A stretch of 64,000 nt of DNA from an uncultured Flavobacteriales bacterium (GCA_949372805.1 CASIBH010000008.1:1-64000); one strand, 5' to 3'. Numbered from the stretch's first letter, positions 1 to 10,119 are shown. The notes: generated by a model from the sequence alone, not told the origin. Program-made: numbers and translations.

Positions 1-694
1 CACCATCAATATCAACTTGATCAAATATTTCTTTTGCGTTTGAAGGCTTACAACTCCCACCATATAACAAAGAAGTATTATTAGCAATTTCAAGATTAAA
101 TTTATTTGCAATTAGATATCTAATATGAGCATGCATCTGTTGAGCTTGAGATGATGAAGCTGTTTTTCCTGTTCCAATAGCCCATATTGGTTCGTATGCA
201 ATAATAATATTTGAGAAATTATTAATACCAATATTAAAAATTGTATCAGATAACTGTTTAGAAATAACATCTAAATAAGAGCCATTTTCTCTTTGCGCAA
301 GGCTTTCTCCACAGCAAAAAATAATATTTAAATTATTTTTCAGAGCCTGTTTAACTTTTAAATTTAAAACTTTATTTGTTTCATTAAAATTTTTTCTTCT
401 TTCTGAGTGACCTATAATAACATAAGAAACACCTGATGACTTAATCATTGCTGATGAAACTTCACCAGTAAAAGCACCATTTTCATTAGAACTACAATCT
501 TGAGCTGAAACATTGAAATTAGAATGATTATTACATATATCACTTATTTCATTTAAAAAAATAAAAGGTGTTGCAAAAACTATATTTGTTTTAACATTTT
601 CATCTATTTCAGAAATAGTTTCTTTAACAAGGTTTAATGCTTCATTTTTCAACAAATTCATTTTCCAATTTCCAATAAGATATTCTTTTCGCAT
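1..694 (-). CDS. tpiA: Triose-phosphate isomerase, 3' end cut by window edge
   Basis: This enzyme interconverts dihydroxyacetone phosphate and glyceraldehyde-3-phosphate in cytosolic glycolysis and gluconeogenesis. About 231 residues are present; only the last 20 or so lie outside the window. The catalytic set is visible: GNWKMN with Asn9 and Lys11 near the start, the catalytic His in GHSERR, and the catalytic Glu in AYEPIWAIGTG. The phosphate-binding YGGS motif is also present. The ATG gives the normal MRKEYLIGNWK opening and lies 4 bases after the stop of the permease gene, so it probably ends that operon. Unlike its upstream neighbours it is not frameshifted. Confidence 0.96.
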   Translation of the reverse strand, partial: MRKEYLIGNWKMNLLKNEALNLVKETISEIDENVKTNIVFATPFIFLNEISDICNNHSNFNVSAQDCSSNENGAFTGEVSSAMIKSSGVSYVIIGHSERRKNFNETNKVLNLKVKQALKNNLNIIFCCGESLAQRENGSYLDVISKQLSDTIFNIGINNFSNIIIAYEPIWAIGTGKTASSSQAQQMHAHIRYLIANKFNLEIANNTSLLYGGSCKPSNAKEIFDQVDIDG

Positions 695-698
695 AATT

Positions 699-1811
699 TT
701 ATTCTATTTTAATACGTGGATCAACCAACATATAAATTAAATCAACTAAAATATTAATAACTATAAATATTATTGAAATAAATAACACTGAACCCATAAC
801 AACTGGTAAATCCATATTATTTAAAGCATCAACAATTTCTTTCCCAAGTCCATTCCATGCAAAAATATATTCTACAAAAACTGCTCCAGCAAGTAGAGAT
901 GCAAACCAACCGGAAATTGCTGTAATTACAGGATTTAAAGAATTTCTTAAAGCATGCTTAAAAATAACGATTTTTTTATTTAAACCCTTTGCATGAGCAG
1001 TTCTAATATAATCCATTGACAACACTTCTAAAAGTGAGTTTCTCGATAATTGAACTATAACAGCAAGTGGTCTAATACCTAATGTAAAAGCAGGTAAAAG
1101 AAGATTTTTTAAAACAAGTGAATTAGATATACCATAATCATCAAGCTCATATAAGCTCCCAGTACATTGATTAAGGCCAGTATAAGAATGTAAGGAAATA
1201 CCCAAATACCCAAGCAATCAAATATAGCACTAAAGAAGGAAGGAAGAGCCATACCCATGACAGAAAAATACAGGACTAACCGATCAAATAATAGAATCTT
1301 TTGATAAAGCAGCTGATACAACACCAAAAACCAAATGCCAAAAACTAAAGCAAAAATAATTGCTAAGCACATGCCAAGAAAAAAGGTATTAGGAAAAGTA
1401 GAAGATATAATCTGAAGAAACCGGCAGCTCCTAGATTTTAACAAAAGACGTTCTTAAATAAGGAGATTTAACAACAAGAGCAGAATCCTTATAATTAAAT
1501 CATATATTTTAGTGCGATTATATTTCTTATCAGTCTAAATAAGGCAAATGAATTCACATCTTTTAGTCTCATGAAAAGATAATAGGAGACACATCATTTA
1601 AATAGTAAAAGTATTGAAGATGTAAAATAGGCTTATCAAAACCATACTTGGCCTTAATTAAGCTCAAGCTGCTTAGAGTCCTCTCTTTTATCTAACATCA
1701 TTCTGGCAGGGTCGCCAGGTAAGACATGGAAAAGAAAGAAGACAATAGTTAAGACTCCATAGATAACTAGAGAGGAATAAAATAACTTTTTTAAGAATAT
1801 AATGAATACAA
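699..1811 (-). CDS. DppB/OppB-type ABC transporter permease, frameshifted
   Basis: This is an inner-membrane permease subunit of a peptide/nickel-type ABC importer. The last 172 codons are open and carry the family's EAA-like loop and ending (HALRNSLNPVITAI, FVEYIF, DPRIKIE). The N-terminal half is recovered only by changing frame several times: a first membrane segment followed by FHVLPGDPARMML, then YGFDKPILHLQYFYYLND, then a second segment with a DRLV...MGMALPSFF stretch, all typical of DppB. At least four indels are needed. No good start codon is visible; a TTG at 1811 is a guess. Neither the partner permease nor the ATPase is in the window. The breaks probably reflect sequence error rather than decay, since the reading sense is intact between them. 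Confidence 0.75.
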
Positions 1812-1827
1812 TTAGATATCTTGTTAA

Positions 1828-2810
1828 TTAAAAATATCTTTTAAAATCTTCAGGATTCATACACATTGGTTGGATGATGTCCCATCAAAAAATCGCATCT
1901 GATTACCATTAGTTAAAGTAAATAACAACTGGGTTCTCATACTCAAAACCAAGAACTTCTAAGGTAGCTATTAATATCATCATCAGGATTATAAAACTCC
2001 ATTACCTGGTAAGAATAAGCTTAGAACCAGAGTAATTCTAAGAATTCAGGAATCTTACCCTCTTCAGTATCAGAAAAAATGATATGAACTTCAGGAAAAA
2101 TCTCAATTTCCTCGAGATAAATCTTGTTAAAGATTTTGCAGCGTCCATACAATGCTCACAGCCAGCATCAAAGAAAGCACAAGAACTTTCTTGACCATCA
2201 TTAATATCAAACTCAGGAATCAACATAATTACTAGAGAAGACTAGAGATCTGCTTTGAGGTACTTGAATTCGATTGCGATAGGAAGCAAAGAAAACATCA
2301 GTACACTAATTATAATGAAATCCGAAGAGAACAGTAAAAGGAAATTACTATTCTGCTCTATCATCAACGTTTCTATATAAGATAAAATAGTAATTAATAA
2401 GGTTAAAATATTTTTAATTAAGAGCCTCTGAAGGAGTCATAGGAATTAACTGCCCAAAACATCCACAATTTTCGCTCATTACCAACTAAAAATATCTAAT
2501 AGACAAGTCAATACTAAAAATCAGTCAAAGCAAAAGTATAGTTGAAGGAATAATTAACTTTTTAATAAAATGAGACTGCAGAATAGCAAAGGCAATAAAA
2601 AATTCAAAACCAATGAATAATTCTTGAAATAGAAAGGAGCAAAACCTTCAGTCTAAATCCCATAGGTATTAGTTGGCCTTCCTCAAAAACCTTAGTAATA
2701 CCATATAAGTGGAGTAGGGTAAACTTTAGCTAACAGCAGATAAAAGAAAAAGAGCAGAAATTAAGATCCTGGCAAGAAAACGTACATTCTGTCATAATAA
2801 ATGTATTCAT
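1828..2810 (-). CDS. MauE/DoxX-family membrane protein with C-terminal thioredoxin-like domain, frameshifted
   Basis: Stitching frames gives a coherent protein of about 325 residues. The N-terminal part has four hydrophobic segments with family motifs: RFLARILISALFLLSAV, KVYPTPLYGITKVFEEGQ, LIPMGF, LFIGFEFFIAFAI, then ENCGCFGQLIPMTPSEAL in an extracytoplasmic loop. The C-terminal part resembles a thioredoxin fold, with FDINDGQESSCAFF, a CEHC redox motif in DAGCEHCMDAAKSL, and a final FDGTSSNQ stretch. MauE/DoxX proteins are thought to pass electrons across the membrane to thiol partners; the exact substrate here is unknown. Its ATG follows the DUF1599 stop by one base. At least six indels interrupt it, and I treat these as sequence errors. 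Confidence 0.65.
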
Positions 2811-2811
2811 T

Positions 2812-3353
2812 TTATTTACTTAATTTAATTAGTGCAAAAACAGCATAATTTAACATATCTAAGATAATTAGCATCAACGCCCTCAGAAATTAAAGTACTG
2901 CCATTATTATCCTCTATTTGTTTAACACGCAAGTAACTTCTGCAGAATTAAGATCAGTTAAAGAACTAACCCTCATATCTCTCCAAGCTTCACCATAGTC
3001 ATGATTCTTATCAATCATTAATTCTTTTGATGTTAGTACATGTGTTTTAAACATATTAATAACCTTATCATAGCTTAGTCCTCAGGCTGTTCAGATACAC
3101 CTAGATCAATTTGAATTAAACCAATTACTGAATAATTAACAATTCCAATAAACTCGTTAAAAACACCCTCATCAATCTTTTGCATACCCTTACTTTCGAT
3201 ACTTCTAATCCTTTGAGCCTTAATAAAAATCTGATCAGTTAAAGAACTAATTCTTAATATTCTCCATGCACTACCATAATCTTTCATTTTATTAGCAAAA
3301 ATGTCCTCACATTTTTTTATTATTGAATCATATTCAAGAATGGTAGTATTCAT
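2812..3353 (-). CDS. DUF1599 family protein with two internal repeats, frameshifted
   Basis: The first 92 codons are open and contain MKDYGSAWRILRISSLTDQI followed by KAQRIRSIESKG. After a frame change a second copy of the same unit appears: KNHDYGEAWRDMRVSSLTDL, then LRVKQIEDN, ISEGVDANYLDMLNYAVFAL and the terminal stop. This two-copy arrangement of about 180 residues is what DUF1599 proteins of Bacteroidota look like. The DYG-AWR-R-SSLTD-Q/L core repeats at a spacing of about 90 residues. The molecular function is not known to me. The gene heads a minus-strand run with the MauE/DoxX protein, the permease and tpiA, and is divergent from folP with 43 bases between. Confidence 0.8.
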
Positions 3354-3396
3354 ATTGGATTAATTTTTTATAAAGTTTAAATATAAAGCAATTATA

Positions 3397-4233
3397 GTGT
3401 CAAAAATAATAAAACAAAAAGGTAATTCAATAGATTTTTCAACACCAATTGTAATGGGAATACTTAATCTTACATCAGATTCATTTTATGATGGAGGAAA
3501 ATATTTAACTGAAGAAAATATAATAAAACAATGTAGTAAAAATTAAAAAAGGGGCTAAAATAATAGACATCGGAGCTTGTTCATCAAGACCTGGATCAAA
3601 CCAGTGAGTCAGCAAGAAGAATTAAAAAGATTAATTCCAGCTATTAAACTAGTTAGAAAATATACAAAAAATTTATAATATCTGTAGATACATTTAGATC
3701 AGAAGTTGCTATAGCGTGTGTTGAAAATGGAGCAGATATGATAAATGATATCTCTGCAGGAGAATTAGATTCTAAAATGTTTGAAACTATTATTGAATTA
3801 AATGTTCCTTACATTATGATGCATATGAAAGGTAACCCTTTTGACATGCAAAAAAACCCTCAATATTTAAATATTATAAAAGAAATAATCATATTCTTTG
3901 AAAAAAAAATATCAGTACTAAATGCTAAAGGTTTTAATAAAATAATAGTAGATCCAGGAATAGGGTTTGGAAAAACTCTACAAAATAATTATCAGATACT
4001 TAACAACATTGAAACAATTTAAAGTTTTTGGATACCCAGTATTAATAGGTGCATCAAGAAAATCTATGATTTATAATCTTTTAAATGTTAGTGCAAATGA
4101 AGCTCTTAATGGAACTTCCATAATAAATACAATTGCTTTATTAAAACAAACTAATATACTAAGAGTTCACGACATTAAAGAAGCAGTTGAATGCATTAAA
4201 TTGACTAATATGACTTTAAAATCAAATAAATAA
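3397..4233 (+). CDS. folP: Dihydropteroate synthase, frameshifted
   Basis: The enzyme condenses p-aminobenzoate with the pterin diphosphate in folate synthesis and is the sulfonamide target. The family signature IVMGILNLTSDSFYDGG is near the start. After a frame change come KKGAKIIDIGACSSRPGS, then SVDTFRSEVA, ADMINDISAG, PYIMMHMKG, KIIVDPGIGFGKT and PVLIGASRKS, so every conserved block is present in order. Three or so indels split it, near 3540, 3670 and 4010. A GTG at 3397 gives the usual short lead into the signature and no in-frame ATG precedes it, so the start is tentative. It is divergent from the DUF1599 gene and convergent with nqrF. Confidence 0.85.
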
Positions 4234-4244
4234 TATTTATATTT

Positions 4245-5558
4245 TTAGCCTCCGAAATCATCAAAACGAACATTTTCATCAGGGATACCCCAATCTTCTG
4301 CCATTTTAATTACTGCCTGATTCATAAGCGGAGGGCCACAGAAATATAATTCAATATCCTCAGGGGCTTCATGATTGGTAAGAAATTTATCAATAACAAC
4401 TTGATGAACAAAACCTACAAAACCATCACCTTCATTATCATCTAGATTCTTTTTTTCTTTCCAATTATCTTCAGGAAGAGCATCTGACAAAACTAAATGA
4501 AATTTAAAATTTGGAAAATCTTTTTCTAAATCTCTAAAATAGTGTATGTAGAAAAGCTCAGCTTTAGACCTACCTCCATACCAAAATGTAACTCTTCTTC
4601 CAGTTTGAAGTGTCTTAAAAAGCTCATACAAATGAGAACGCATTGGAGCCATTCCAGCACCACCACCAATGTATAGCATTTCTGCATCTGTATCATTTAT
4701 AAAAAACTCGCCATAGGGACCAGAGATAGTTACTTTCTCGCCAGCTTTAAGACCGAAAATATAAGATGATGCTATTCCAGGATTAATATCTGCCCAAGAA
4801 TTTTTTTCTCTATCCCAAGGTGGAGCAGCAACTCGAACATTTAACATAACTTTTTTGCCCTCAGCAGGGTAAGAAGCCATAGAGTAGGCTCTTACAATTT
4901 CTTCATCATTTTTCATCACGAGATTTCTAAGAGCAAAATTACCTTCAGCCCAAACTTTTTCAAATTTTTCTGGCTCACCAGGATGATCTTGAGGATGAGC
5001 TGTAACATCCATTTCTGAATATTTAACTTCACATTCTGGAATTTTAATTTGGATATAACCTCCAGCAATATAATCCATATCTTGAGGAAGTTCAACAATA
5101 AATTCTTTTATATAAGTAGCAACATTAAAATTAGATACAACAGTCGCTTCCCATTCCTTAACCCCAAAGACTTCTTCTGGAATAGTAATATCCATATCTT
5201 CTTTAACTTTAACTTGACAACCTAATCTCCAATTATCTGCAATTTTTTTTCTAGAAAAATGTGGCTCTTCTGTAGGTAAAATTCCACCTCCACCAGAGTT
5301 TACTTGACATGTACACTGAACACATGTTCCACCACCACCACAAGCAGAAGGAAGAAATATACCTTCATTACTAAGAGTTGTTAACAAGGTGTTACCACCG
5401 TCAACTTCAATTTCTTTCTCTCCATTAATTTTAATCTTAATTTTTCCACTTGGAGATAGTTTTGCTTTTACAAAAAGCAAAATACTAACGAGTGTAAGTA
5501 TTAGTAGTAAGAAAACACTTATACTACTTGCAATTTTTAATGTACTTAATAATATCAT
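4245..5558 (-). CDS. nqrF: Na+-translocating NADH:quinone reductase subunit F
   Basis: NqrF is the NADH-oxidising entry subunit of the Na+-pumping NADH:ubiquinone reductase. The 437-residue protein has one N-terminal membrane anchor (about residues 8-32), a plant-type ferredoxin domain with the cysteine set at 73, 79, 82 and 114 (SACGGGGTCVQCTC and RLGCQ), an FAD-binding RAYSMASYP motif, and an NADH-binding lobe with GGGAGMAPMRSH and a C-terminal YFCGPPLMNQAV. All ligands expected for the 2Fe-2S cluster and FAD are present. It is the last gene of the operon, 4 bases after nqrE, and faces folP. No terminator is obvious in the 11-base gap. Confidence 0.97.
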   Translation of the reverse strand: MILLSTLKIASSISVFLLLILTLVSILLFVKAKLSPSGKIKIKINGEKEIEVDGGNTLLTTLSNEGIFLPSACGGGGTCVQCTCQVNSGGGGILPTEEPHFSRKKIADNWRLGCQVKVKEDMDITIPEEVFGVKEWEATVVSNFNVATYIKEFIVELPQDMDYIAGGYIQIKIPECEVKYSEMDVTAHPQDHPGEPEKFEKVWAEGNFALRNLVMKNDEEIVRAYSMASYPAEGKKVMLNVRVAAPPWDREKNSWADINPGIASSYIFGLKAGEKVTISGPYGEFFINDTDAEMLYIGGGAGMAPMRSHLYELFKTLQTGRRVTFWYGGRSKAELFYIHYFRDLEKDFPNFKFHLVLSDALPEDNWKEKKNLDDNEGDGFVGFVHQVVIDKFLTNHEAPEDIELYFCGPPLMNQAVIKMAEDWGIPDENVRFDDFGG

Positions 5559-5562
5559 AAAA

Positions 5563-6180
5563 TTATAATTTGATCCCCATAAAACTCATAAAAGCAATTC
5601 CCATTAATCCTGTAATTATAAATGTAATTCCCAATCCCCTTAAAGCAGGAGGAACATGTGAATACCTAATTTTCTCTCTAATTGCAGCGATTCCCACAAT
5701 AGCTAAAAACCATCCAACGCCAGAACCAAAACCAAAAACTGTAGCTTCAACAATACTATTATAAGCTCTTTCTTTCATAAACAAAGAAGCCCCAAGAATA
5801 GCACAATTTACAGCAATAAGGGGAAGGAAAATACCAAGAGAACTATAAAGAGAAGGAGAAAATTTTTCAATAATCATCTCTACTAATTGAACCATAGAAG
5901 CAATAACAGCAATAAACATTATAAAAGATAAAAAACTTAAATCAACATCATGAAAGTCAGGATGTAACCAAACTAAAGCACCTTCGTTTAAAACAAAATT
6001 TACAATAATATAATTTAGAGGAACGGTTAAAGAAACAACAAAAATAACAGCAAAACCCATACCAACTGAAGTCTTAACAGTTTTAGAAATGGCTAGATAA
6101 GAGCACATACCAAGAAAATATGCAAAAACCATATTATCAATAAAAATTGATTTTATAAAAATATTAGCTAAATCTTGCAT
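5563..6180 (-). CDS. nqrE: Na+-NQR subunit E
   Basis: NqrE is one of the two small, homologous integral-membrane subunits of Na+-NQR. The 205-residue protein is almost entirely hydrophobic, with about six predicted spans. It carries the family's MCSYLAISK segment early and the cysteine-containing [11 protein letters not shown] segment in the second half. In the Vibrio enzyme the equivalent cysteines of NqrD and NqrE bind an intramembrane iron centre. The length matches the family. It lies 6 bases after nqrD and 4 bases before nqrF, so translation is probably tightly coupled. Confidence 0.97.
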   Translation of the reverse strand: MQDLANIFIKSIFIDNMVFAYFLGMCSYLAISKTVKTSVGMGFAVIFVVSLTVPLNYIIVNFVLNEGALVWLHPDFHDVDLSFLSFIMFIAVIASMVQLVEMIIEKFSPSLYSSLGIFLPLIAVNCAILGASLFMKERAYNSIVEATVFGFGSGVGWFLAIVGIAAIREKIRYSHVPPALRGLGITFIITGLMGIAFMSFMGIKL

Positions 6181-6186
6181 ATTTTT

Positions 6187-6831
6187 TTAATTTGATTCAA
6201 TTAATTTTTCGTTTCTCATTCTTTGTATCCATATAATCACTCCAACAGTAACAAGTGCCATAGGAGGAAGAATCATCATTCCATTATTTTCATAACCAAG
6301 TTCGTATAATCCAATTTTTTCCAGAACTGGATATCCAAATAAAGTACCAGATCCTAATAATTCTCTAAAAAATGCAACTGCAATTAAAATCCAACCATAT
6401 CCAAATGCATTTCCAAGACCATCAAGAAAAGATTTCCATGGCGTATTTGCAAGAGCAAAAGCTTCAAGCCTACCCATGATTATGCAATTAGTTATTATCA
6501 GACCAACAAAAACAGATAATTCTTTACTAACATCATAAACAAAAGCCTTAAGCACTTCATCAACTAAAATTACAAGTGTAGCAATTACAACTAATTGAAC
6601 AATAATTCTTATTCGAGAAGGAATAAAACTTCTCAAAAGAGATACGAGAACATTTGCTACTGAAAGAACAAATAAAACAGATAATGCCATTACAACAGCT
6701 GGTTTAAGCTGAACTGTAATAGCAAGAGCAGAACATATACCAAGTACTTGAACAGTAACGGGATTGTTATCATCAAGAGGATCAGTTAATAATAATCTAT
6801 TCTTCTTAGAGAAAAGTGTTTCCTTACTCAT
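6187..6831 (-). CDS. nqrD: Na+-NQR subunit D
   Basis: NqrD is the paralogue of NqrE and forms the pseudo-symmetric membrane core of the sodium pump. The 214-residue protein has about six hydrophobic spans. The early LGICSALAIT and the later ITNCIIMGRLEAFA segments place the two iron-binding cysteines where the family expects them. The start overlaps the end of nqrC by 8 bases, which argues for coupling. The longer soluble N-terminus (about 25 residues) is usual for NqrD. Confidence 0.97.
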   Translation of the reverse strand: MSKETLFSKKNRLLLTDPLDDNNPVTVQVLGICSALAITVQLKPAVVMALSVLFVLSVANVLVSLLRSFIPSRIRIIVQLVVIATLVILVDEVLKAFVYDVSKELSVFVGLIITNCIIMGRLEAFALANTPWKSFLDGLGNAFGYGWILIAVAFFRELLGSGTLFGYPVLEKIGLYELGYENNGMMILPPMALVTVGVIIWIQRMRNEKLIESN

Positions 6832-7590
6832 TTTTCATTGATATTAAGTTAACTACCGAAGTAGAATCGATAGGAAGTAAAATTTCTTGGGATGGTCTGT
6901 TGGCTTCAAGATAAGGTAAGTAACGAGTTATTCTTTCTTTCAACATATCTGTTACACCATCAGAAGTAATAGTTCCTCCAGAAATACCATCAACAGCATG
7001 CATGTCACCATCAGGAGCACCACCTTTTGTAACTGTCACAGAAACAAACTCGTTATTGTCATTAAATATTTTTTTATCCTTAAAATAATCTTGGAAGAAA
7101 CTTTGGTTTATTTCTGCCCCAAGTCCAGGTGTTTCACTCTTGTGAGCAAAAACAGCACCAAAGACAGTATTTACATCTTCTTTGAGAGCTAAGTAACCCC
7201 AAATTGGACCCCATAAACCAATTCCTCTTAAAGGAATTATATAACAGTTGAACTATCTTCTAGAGTACTAACGTATAATGGAAGGTTTTGATTTTCAATA
7301 TCTTTTTTTAATTCAACATTTAAGTCTACATCAAATGCAGAACCTTCTATAACATTTCCTTTATAATCTAAAACTATTTCTTCTTTAATAAATTTACTAT
7401 AAGCAATCTCAGAATCATTTCGCTCCACTTCAATTCCAACAGACTGCAAAATATTTTGTTTTTTTTCAAGCTCAATATTTCTATCTTGAAAAGGAGATAA
7501 AAAAATTGAAGCTGATGCTAATAAAGCTGCTACAAGAACAACCATAATAGAAGCAAAACCAATTGTATAAGAATTCTTATTTACATTCAT
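6824..7590 (-). CDS. nqrC: Na+-NQR subunit C, one frameshift near 7240
   Basis: NqrC is a periplasm-facing flavoprotein subunit anchored by one N-terminal span (about residues 9-30). It carries covalent FMN on a threonine. The first 117 codons are open. One shift at about 7240 then restores the family block PLRGIGLWGPIWGYLAL, HKSETPGLGAEI and VDGISGGTITSDGV, where the Thr of SGGT (about residue 206) matches the FMN-attachment Thr of the usual SGAT motif. The rest reads through to the stop. A single break inside an otherwise clean, probably important operon is most likely a base-call error. The gene overlaps nqrB by 4 bases and nqrD by 8. Confidence 0.9.
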
Positions 7591-8741
7591 GATTTTAGTT
7601 TTAATCGAGATAGTCTTTTTTTAACGTTTCCTGAGATAACATAATGATCAATTAGTGGAGCAAAGACATTCATTAGTAAAATAGCAAGCATCATCCCTTC
7701 AGGATATGCAGGATTAAAAATTCTAATAAGTATTGCAAAGAAGCCAACAAGAAGTCCATAGATTATTTTTCCCTTGTTAGTTTGTGAGGCAGTTACTGGG
7801 TCAGTTGCCATAAAAACTGCTCCAAAAGCAAAACCTCCAATTAGTAAATGAATATGAGCTGGAGTTGACATCAAAGCATTATATCCCCATAGATTAAATA
7901 AATATGCAGTTAGATAACCACCTATAAATGTTGAAATAATTATTCTTCCACTTCCAATACCAGCATATATAAGAATTAAAGCTCCAATAGCAATTGCAAG
8001 AAAAGAAGTCTCACCAACAGAACCAGGGATTATTCCATAAAAAGCATCACTTGCATTCCAAAGTAAACTATCCCAAGAGCTAGTATTTGAAGCAAGTGCA
8101 CCTAAAATTGTTTCACCGGAATATCCATCGACAGAAGCCCCATGCACCCAAACTTTATCTCCAGACATATAAGATGGATATGCAAAAAATAAAAATGCTC
8201 TAGCAGTAAGAGCAGGATTTAGTATATTCATGCCTGTTCCACCAAATACTTCTTTACCTATAACAACAGCAAAAACAACCGAAACTGCTAACATCCAAAG
8301 AGGTACATCAACAGGCATTATTAATGGAATAAGCATTCCTGAAACAAGGTAACCTTCATTAACAGAATGCCCTCTAGAAATTGCAAATGCAAATTCAACT
8401 GCTAAACCCACAGAGTATGAAACAATAAGAAGAGGAAGAAACTTCCAAAAACCAAATATAATATTTTCAATTAAAGTTGATTCTTCTGATATAGCCGAGT
8501 AATATTGATATCCAATATTCCACATACCAAAAACAATACAAGGAAGCATAGCTAACACAACAAAAGCCATAGTTCTCTTTAAATCAATTGAATCTTTTAT
8601 ATGAGTTCCTGAATGAGTAGCATGTCCTGGAACAAATAGAAAAGTTTCAAATGCATCATAAGCAGGATATAATTTTTCGAGCTTACCACCTTTATCAAAA
8701 ATAGGTTTAACAGTATCTAATAAATTTCTAAAAATTTTCAT
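7587..8741 (-). CDS. nqrB: Na+-NQR subunit B
   Basis: NqrB is the largest membrane subunit. It holds a covalent FMN and riboflavin and forms part of the sodium path and quinone site. The 384-residue protein has about ten membrane spans. The FMN-attachment motif is DGYSGETILG with the modified Thr at about residue 211, a slight variant of the more usual SGAT. The GFAFGAVFMATDPVTAS block and the VFGGTGMNILNPALTARAF block are diagnostic for the family. It overlaps nqrC by 4 bases and begins 2 bases after nqrA stops. Confidence 0.97.
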   Translation of the reverse strand: MKIFRNLLDTVKPIFDKGGKLEKLYPAYDAFETFLFVPGHATHSGTHIKDSIDLKRTMAFVVLAMLPCIVFGMWNIGYQYYSAISEESTLIENIIFGFWKFLPLLIVSYSVGLAVEFAFAISRGHSVNEGYLVSGMLIPLIMPVDVPLWMLAVSVVFAVVIGKEVFGGTGMNILNPALTARAFLFFAYPSYMSGDKVWVHGASVDGYSGETILGALASNTSSWDSLLWNASDAFYGIIPGSVGETSFLAIAIGALILIYAGIGSGRIIISTFIGGYLTAYLFNLWGYNALMSTPAHIHLLIGGFAFGAVFMATDPVTASQTNKGKIIYGLLVGFFAILIRIFNPAYPEGMMLAILLMNVFAPLIDHYVISGNVKKRLSRLKLKS

Positions 8742-8743
8742 TT

Positions 8744-10096
8744 TTAACTATTTTCTTTAATTAATAAGTCTAAACCATCCCTGATTAATGATTGAACTTC
8801 AATTTTAGAAGTACAAACAAACTCGCATAATGCAACATCTTCAGGAGACAACTCATATATACCAAGATTTTCCATCATTTCAACATCTTCAATCATAATT
8901 GACTTGATTAACTGTTGAATAAAAATATCCATAGGTAAAACTTTGTCATACTGACCAGTAACAACATAAGCTCTTTCTTCACCTCTCATATTAGTACTAA
9001 TATCATATTTTTTTGTTGGCGTTAACCAAGAAAAGAAAGATCTAGAAAGAGAGAACTTATTAAAACCAGGCAATGCCCAACCCAAAAACTCAGGCTCATT
9101 ACCTTCTTTAATAACAGTAATTTGAGTATCATAAAAGCCTAAATTCCCATCAATATTAATTTTTTCACCAGTCAAAACATTACCACTAATAACTCTATAA
9201 TCACCATCATGAAGATTATCAACTAAAAAGTTAGAAATACAAGCACCAAGAATTGTACGATAATATCTTGGTTTTAAAACCTGTGAGCCACAAACAGAAA
9301 TTATTCTAGAAACATCAAATTTTCCTTCAGAAAAGAGTCGAGCTATTGCAATAATATCTTGTGGCTCCACACACCAAACAGATTCCCCTTTGTTAATAGG
9401 ATCTAAATGATGAATTTGAACACCAACATTACCAGCAGGATGAGGTCCACTAAATTTATTTATTTGAACACCTTTTGCTTCAGAAAAAGCTTTAGAAGAA
9501 TTTGTATTTCCATCCAAATTAAGATGAGTAATTCCATTTGTTAGTTTAGAAATGATATCTAAACCTTTTTGAAATAAATCATCCATACCATAAAGAGCAA
9601 AGTCATTATCAATTGATAAAGGTGCAGATTTAAAAGCAGATATAACAATTGCCTTAGGGACATCTATATGGTTTGCAATTACATCATAAGGTCGCTGCTT
9701 TATAAATGGCCATAACCCAGATTCTAACATTGCACTAACAAGCTGTTCTCTAGAAAAGTTTTCATAATTTTTAAAGTCAAATTTTTTATAAGAAATAATA
9801 TCGTCAGAGTTAATACGCAACTCAAGTATTCTTCTCTTAGCTCCTCTGACAATTTCAGTAATCTCTCCACTAACTGGGGAACAAAAATTAACTTTATCAT
9901 TATATTTATCAAAAAAGAGAGGGGAACCAGCAGAAACTTTATCTCCAACTTTCACTACAAGTTTTGGAGTAAGGTTATGAAAGTCAGTAGGTTTAATGAC
10001 AAAATTCTTATTGAATTTAACAGAAGCATAGACTTTATCCGCCTCACCAACTAAATTAATATTTAGTCCTTTTTTTAATTTAATGTTCTTTGACAT
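8744..10096 (-). CDS. nqrA: Na+-NQR subunit A
   Basis: NqrA is the cytoplasmic subunit of Na+-NQR that contributes to quinone binding. The start at 10096 gives MSKNIKLKKGLNINLVGEA, the normal family N-terminus, and a 450-residue protein. An in-frame upstream ATG at 10168 would add 24 atypical residues and cross the likely promoter, so I reject it. Typical blocks include VKVGDKVSAGSPLFFDK, HPAGNVGVQIHHLDPI and VCGSQVLKPRYYRT. It is the first gene of nqrABCDEF. A palindromic pair of promoter boxes lies 25-42 bases upstream. Confidence 0.95.
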   Translation of the reverse strand: MSKNIKLKKGLNINLVGEADKVYASVKFNKNFVIKPTDFHNLTPKLVVKVGDKVSAGSPLFFDKYNDKVNFCSPVSGEITEIVRGAKRRILELRINSDDIISYKKFDFKNYENFSREQLVSAMLESGLWPFIKQRPYDVIANHIDVPKAIVISAFKSAPLSIDNDFALYGMDDLFQKGLDIISKLTNGITHLNLDGNTNSSKAFSEAKGVQINKFSGPHPAGNVGVQIHHLDPINKGESVWCVEPQDIIAIARLFSEGKFDVSRIISVCGSQVLKPRYYRTILGACISNFLVDNLHDGDYRVISGNVLTGEKINIDGNLGFYDTQITVIKEGNEPEFLGWALPGFNKFSLSRSFFSWLTPTKKYDISTNMRGEERAYVVTGQYDKVLPMDIFIQQLIKSIMIEDVEMMENLGIYELSPEDVALCEFVCTSKIEVQSLIRDGLDLLIKENS

Positions 10097-10119
10097 TGAA
10101 TAATATACGTTTTTCGCAT

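Noticed and set aside
3540..3740. Two separate short plus-strand genes instead of one folP
   Set aside because: All dihydropteroate synthase motifs occur in order across frames, so one interrupted gene is the better reading.
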